Below are positions 60,701 to 64,000 of a stretch of DNA of 64,000 nucleotides, piece by piece. Position 1 is the first letter of the stretch; each line of letters opens with the position of its first letter. The stretch comes from Bacillota bacterium. GTDB taxonomy: Bacteria; Bacillota; Clostridia; Lachnospirales; Bianqueaceae. A program made the position numbers and the translations under genes. A model generated the notes under the pieces. The model had not been told where the DNA came from, did no database searches, and worked only from the letters and a program-made list of their open reading frames with translations. The stretch covers positions 62,001-126,000 of the forward strand of contig JAFRUE010000005.1 in the NCBI GenBank assembly GCA_017441925.1, read 5' to 3'.

Positions 60701-61648
60701 TTATGCTTTGTTGAATTTCTCTTTAGGCTGTCTGCAGCGCGGGCATCTCCAGTCATCCGGGAGGTCTTCGAAGGCCACGCCGTCATGCTCAGCCGGATCA
60801 TAGACGTATCCGCAGATAGAGCATACATACTTGCCGCTTGCCTCCTGTGCGGAGAAATCGACTTCCGCAAGAATCGTTTCAGCCGGATTGTCGAGGTCCA
60901 TCACGCGTTTGGCTTCCAGATTCTCGTAGCCCTGCGGCGTATGTGTCCCCATATAGACGGTCGGATGATTCCGGATAAACTCGCGGACACGGTCCATCGT
61001 CACGCGCGCCTCCGCCTTATCGTCAAATACGACGGACAGCTTATCCGCGTACAGTGCCTCATCCACATAGGTGATGTCGCCGTGGATCATGTAGAACAGT
61101 CCCTCGTTCTCCACGATAACAAGGCTGTTACCGTTTGTATGTCCCTTAGCCTTGATAAAAGTGATACCGTCTGCTATCTTCTGGCATTCCGGGAAGTTAT
61201 AATATGCGCCGTCGGTAAAATACACCGGCTCGATGTTCGCAATACCCTCAAGCTCGGCCGCGCTGGTCTCTTCTGCGTTCACATAGATCTGCGCGTTTGG
61301 GAAAGACCGCAGCTCACCGGAGTGATCGGCATGCTTATGCGTCAGCAGGATCTTTGTCACCTGCTCCGGCTTATAGCCAAGTGCCGCAAAAGCTTCCATA
61401 TAGCTGCAGATATCCTTGCCGGTATAAGCAAGGCTCGTCTCATCCGGCTTCTCCTCGGGAGTGCCTGCCGGCAGGCCTGTATCGACCAGGATCACTTCTT
61501 CACCGGTATCGATCAGATAGTTCTGCAGACTGCCGCGGTAACGGATGTTCAGGTCGAATTTCTCCATGCCCTCTTCTCCGCCGAAAGCAAAGGGCTGTGA
61601 GTAGAATCCGTCTTTTCTGAATTTTACTGCCTTGATTGTCATGCTCAT
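60701..61648 (-). CDS. Metallo-beta-lactamase-fold hydrolase fused to rubredoxin
   Basis: A 315-residue protein. The N-terminal MBL-fold domain (about 1-255) has [13 protein letters not shown] (HxHxDH), KAKGHTNG and [10 protein letters not shown], close to lactonase-type (AHL-lactonase-like) hydrolases. A C-terminal rubredoxin domain (about 268-315) has its four Fe ligands in [10 protein letters not shown] and [11 protein letters not shown]. The fusion suggests a redox-linked or metal-delivery role, or a regulatory domain. AGGAGAG precedes the start. Confidence 0.88.
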   Translation of the reverse strand: MSMTIKAVKFRKDGFYSQPFAFGGEEGMEKFDLNIRYRGSLQNYLIDTGEEVILVDTGLPAGTPEEKPDETSLAYTGKDICSYMEAFAALGYKPEQVTKILLTHKHADHSGELRSFPNAQIYVNAEETSAAELEGIANIEPVYFTDGAYYNFPECQKIADGITFIKAKGHTNGNSLVIVENEGLFYMIHGDITYVDEALYADKLSVVFDDKAEARVTMDRVREFIRNHPTVYMGTHTPQGYENLEAKRVMDLDNPAETILAEVDFSAQEASGKYVCSICGYVYDPAEHDGVAFEDLPDDWRCPRCRQPKEKFNKA

Positions 61649-61684
61649 GTTGTCTCTCCTTTCGATTTTTTGTCCGGGATAAGT

Positions 61685-61969
61685 TCACTGGATCCATTTA
61701 TCCGCCACGGTCGGTCTGTCGTAGCCCCAGTCCTCATCTACCGCGTGGACGACAAGGCTGAAACCGTTCTTGGTCAGCACCCTGGCAGAAGCCAGATTCT
61801 CGACCATCGTGCTGGCCGTGATGATTTCAGTCTCGGTTTCATTATACAGGTAATCGACTATCATCCGCAGCGCGCCTGTATGCTCCGGTCCAAGCGGTTT
61901 CAGGCAGAGCCTGCTGCCACTGATCACCGGCACCTCTGAGAAAAGCTTTTTCTCGGCCTGTCCGTCCAT
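61685..61969 (-). pseudogene. GNAT acetyltransferase with internal deletion
   Basis: A 94-residue frame. Residues 1-34 (EVPVISGSRLCLKPLGPEHT) look like the start of a RimJ-type acetyltransferase, and residues 35-94 (LRMIVDYLYNETETEIITAS, ENLASARVLTKNGFSL) like its last 60 residues. The 80-100 residues between, including the acetyl-CoA pyrophosphate loop, are missing, and the two parts are joined in frame. Probably an inactive deletion product. The start has no good ribosome binding site; it begins 6 bases after the VanX-type gene. Confidence 0.65.
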
Positions 61970-61975
61970 CGCTGT

Positions 61976-62638
61976 TTACCGCTTCAGATAGTCCGACGAA
62001 ACAGGGAATTCGAAATACGTATCCGGATAAGGCTCGTCCTTGAGGACAAAATGCCACCACTCGCAGTCGAGCGTGTTAAAGCCGTTGCGCACCATCAGTT
62101 TCTGCAGGATCATCCGGTTCTCATACTGCTCATCCGTGATCGTCCGGCAGTCCGGATGGGACACTTCGCTGAAAAGATCGAAAGGCCCGCCCATGTCCAG
62201 CTCCTTCCCGGTCTTCATATCCAGCAGCGTGAGATCGATCGCGCTGCCCCGGCTATGGCTGGACCGCTTCGCGATATACCCTTTTGAAAAAAGCTCCTGT
62301 TTCTCCAGATCCGGATAGAAATACGGTTTCATGCGGATATCCTGATCCTCGATGCCCCAGAGAATGAACTGCTTTACAGCGCTGACCGGCCGGTAGGCGT
62401 CAAACACCTTCAGCCGGTAGCCCTGGACAAACGCCTCGTTGCTGACGGTCTTAAGCGCCCGCGCCGCCTCTTTTGTCAGCAGCGCACAGGGCTCTTCGTA
62501 GCCATCGATCCGGTCACCGATAAAGTTATAGGTCGAATAATAGCGGATCTCCTGTATGATCCCGGGTACCATATCGGCCAGCAGTACAAAACCGGACGGA
62601 TCCATCGGATCGTTCCTGTATGTTGAATTCCTGATCAT
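61976..62638 (-). CDS. D-alanyl-D-alanine dipeptidase, VanX/DdpX-like
   Basis: A 220-residue M15D zinc peptidase. Zinc and catalytic residues lie in RSSHSRGSAIDLTL (SxHxxGxAxD) and DCEWWHFVL (ExxWH-type). VFDAYRPVSAVKQF is also typical. No signal peptide is apparent, as in VanX. No van ligase or regulator is encoded nearby, so a housekeeping role in D-Ala-D-Ala turnover is more likely than glycopeptide resistance. AGGGGA precedes the start. Confidence 0.9.
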   Translation of the reverse strand: MIRNSTYRNDPMDPSGFVLLADMVPGIIQEIRYYSTYNFIGDRIDGYEEPCALLTKEAARALKTVSNEAFVQGYRLKVFDAYRPVSAVKQFILWGIEDQDIRMKPYFYPDLEKQELFSKGYIAKRSSHSRGSAIDLTLLDMKTGKELDMGGPFDLFSEVSHPDCRTITDEQYENRMILQKLMVRNGFNTLDCEWWHFVLKDEPYPDTYFEFPVSSDYLKR

Positions 62639-62656
62639 TGTATTCCCCTGTCCGGC

Positions 62657-63664
62657 TTAGTCATAGAACATCATATCTGTCCTGCCGATCGCAAACAGCG
62701 TCAGGAAGATCGCATCCAGATTCTGTTCTTTTGTCGTGATGCGGAAGAATCCGGGAAACGGGACCTTGGCAATGATGCCTTTGGCCTCCGCATCCTCTTC
62801 GTGTACGAGCTTGTTGGTGCTGATGACCCGTGCAATCTCGACATCATCGCGATAGATGGTATATGCCCACTTCAGACCGTTCAGTCCCGTCGCGATCCGG
62901 ATCCCGTTCTCATGAAGCTGTTTCCAGATGTCCCTGCCGTCAAAATCGAACGTAGAATGATTGTCCAGTACGAAAAGCCCGTTGGAACTGCTGGTAACGG
63001 TCTTGCCGACCATATGAGCCGTCCTGCGGCCAAGCATATGATCCACAAACTCCATCTCGGAATCCGCAATCAGAGAGAATTTGGTCGAAACGGCTTCATA
63101 CAGAACCGTCCTGTTCGCGTCCTCAATATGGCAGGTTCCCTTAGCCGTACCGAGATCGGTAACGAAATACAGTTTCCGCTCTTCGAGACCTGGCTGAGGC
63201 GCGCCGAAGAGCTCCGTCGGCCGGCTCTCCGCCAGCTCTTCGTTTTTCTTCTTGTTCGTCACAAGACTGTAAACGGCAAATGCGGTTATCAGCACTCCGG
63301 CAATCAGCAGGTAGATCGCTATGCCGGGAGCATTCTCGATCGCCTTTGCAGGGTTGGTCGGATCGTATTTGATCTTAATCTCTGTTCCCAGCTTGTTTTT
63401 GTTAACAGAAGAACCAAGATCTGCGGTGTATTCTTTTCCGCCGACCGTATACCTGACCGTCGGGAAATAGGAAGGCGTTGTCGAATCGCCGACATACTCT
63501 TCTCTGAGGTCGGTAACGACAGCTGTCGTCTCTTCATATCCTTTTCCCTGGAAAAATCCGAAATACACACCGAGCGCTATCATCACGATTCCTGCGATCA
63601 GGAAGATGCCGGTCATTCCTTTACCGGTAACTTTGATCAAGGGCTTGAATGGATTAAACTTCAT
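62657..63664 (-). CDS. DUF3592 membrane protein with C-terminal LURP-one-like domain
   Basis: A 335-residue protein. TM1 (about 17-38) is followed by an extracellular DUF3592 domain (about 40-110; TPSYFPTVRYTVGGKEYTAD) and TM2 (about 113-135). A cytoplasmic beta-barrel domain (about 160-335) resembles LURP-one/scramblase-like folds (YEAVSTKFSLIADSEMEFVD). ATG 63664 has AAGGAG upstream. It follows the partial gene at the window end by 29 bases. Function unknown. Confidence 0.75.
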   Translation of the reverse strand: MKFNPFKPLIKVTGKGMTGIFLIAGIVMIALGVYFGFFQGKGYEETTAVVTDLREEYVGDSTTPSYFPTVRYTVGGKEYTADLGSSVNKNKLGTEIKIKYDPTNPAKAIENAPGIAIYLLIAGVLITAFAVYSLVTNKKKNEELAESRPTELFGAPQPGLEERKLYFVTDLGTAKGTCHIEDANRTVLYEAVSTKFSLIADSEMEFVDHMLGRRTAHMVGKTVTSSSNGLFVLDNHSTFDFDGRDIWKQLHENGIRIATGLNGLKWAYTIYRDDVEIARVISTNKLVHEEDAEAKGIIAKVPFPGFFRITTKEQNLDAIFLTLFAIGRTDMMFYD

Positions 63665-63693
63665 ATTAATCTCCTTTTTTTCCGTCATATTTG

Positions 63694-64000
63694 TTATCCG
63701 TTTCCGGACGTCACGATATCCCAACCGCCGTCTTCCGTACGGGCGAGCCAGAACTGCCAGTCGGTATACTCATAATCCGGATTCCATGCACCGGATGCCT
63801 CTTTGGGAGAATGGTAATCCATCAGGAACTCTGCACACTGGATATAAGCCTGCTCTCCGCCGGCTGCATCGTTCAGCCATTTAAGATTCTCTTCGGTATC
63901 GGCTTCATCGCCGGCATAACGGATGCTGTGGAGCTCACAGCCCTCCCAGGCCGCGAACTCGCATTTGATCCGGATGACTGCCGCTTCAAGCTCTTCCTGT
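63694..64000 (-). CDS. C-terminal part of an unknown protein (cut by window edge)
   Basis: 102 codons before the stop at 63694, open to the window end. The end of the protein is acidic and Trp/Tyr-rich (WEGCELHSIRYAGDEADTEE, EYTDWQFWLARTEDGGWDIV). The repeated W-x-x-W/L pattern near the C-terminus resembles the small cystatin-like or DUF4829-type domains that end many surface proteins. Start and N-terminal features are not visible. Confidence 0.6.
   Translation of the reverse strand, partial: QEELEAAVIRIKCEFAAWEGCELHSIRYAGDEADTEENLKWLNDAAGGEQAYIQCAEFLMDYHSPKEASGAWNPDYEYTDWQFWLARTEDGGWDIVTSGNG

Noticed and set aside
61976-62638. Vancomycin resistance locus
   Set aside because: Only a VanX-type dipeptidase is present; no ligase, dehydrogenase or VanRS-type pair is adjacent, and the two-component system at 42-44 kb is operon-linked to an ABC exporter.

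Overview
The window reads as a Bacillota (Clostridia, probably Lachnospiraceae-like) chromosome: no outer-membrane genes, an ftsE-ftsX-M23-ctpA division/cell-wall cluster, a class B sortase pilus locus, several Glu/Ser-rich lipoproteins, a glycyl-radical enzyme with its activase (anaerobe), and an electron-bifurcating transhydrogenase operon. Strong AGGAGG-type ribosome binding sites precede most genes and fix the starts. No rRNA, tRNA or CRISPR array was seen.

Layout. 1-4.7 kb: ctpA (partial), M23 amidase activator, ftsX, ftsE and a PucR-type regulator, all leftward. 4.9-11.4 kb: an orphan UgpC/MsmK-type ATPase, YitT, an SDR reductase (rightward), a large membrane-anchored unknown and an iron-type dehydrogenase. 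11.5-15.1 kb: a PD-(D/E)XK-like protein, a tandem palindrome array, a 5'-nucleotidase-family enzyme and an 830-base gene-free stretch with more palindromes. 15.1-22.6 kb: a complete FCT-like pilus operon read leftward (SipA-like, major pilin, sortase B, minor pilin, vWA tip adhesin). 23-32.7 kb: aldo/keto reductases, a DUF1508 protein, a DUF3990 protein, lipoproteins, a VOC protein and a zinc-ribbon/membrane protein pair. 32.8-38.5 kb: glycyl-radical activase and enzyme plus a TIR/beta-propeller membrane protein. 38.5-42 kb: a GH2 beta-galactosidase and an aldo/keto reductase. 42.1-47.3 kb: ABC exporter with its two-component system. 47.4-48.7 kb: a second PD-(D/E)XK-like protein between palindromic elements. 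48.8-53.1 kb: StnABC-like transhydrogenase. 53.4-64 kb: lipoproteins, a hydrolase, a D-cysteine desulfhydrase-like enzyme, a DUF4091 protein, a small XRE regulator, an MBL-rubredoxin protein, a deleted GNAT, a VanX-type dipeptidase and a DUF3592 protein.

The most unusual signal is in the spaces between genes. Two paralogous PD-(D/E)XK-like proteins (11462-12247 and 47553-48293) each lie next to their own family of short inverted-repeat elements, which also occur in other intergenic gaps. Family 1 has arms ending in CTGAA/TTCAG and a 23-base interior (ten copies, two in arrays). Family 2 has GTGTCAG(A/C) arms and a 33-base interior (five copies). A third family (GGCGGTAAA arms, 37 bases in all) has two copies near 14.8-15.0 kb. 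Arm sequence differs between families but spacing is nearly fixed within each, and most copies lie between gene ends. This resembles a REPIN/RAYT arrangement with a nuclease-fold protein in place of the Y1 transposase, and is proposed as the candidate new system. The functional link is inference; the repeats, spacings and positions are read directly from the sequence.
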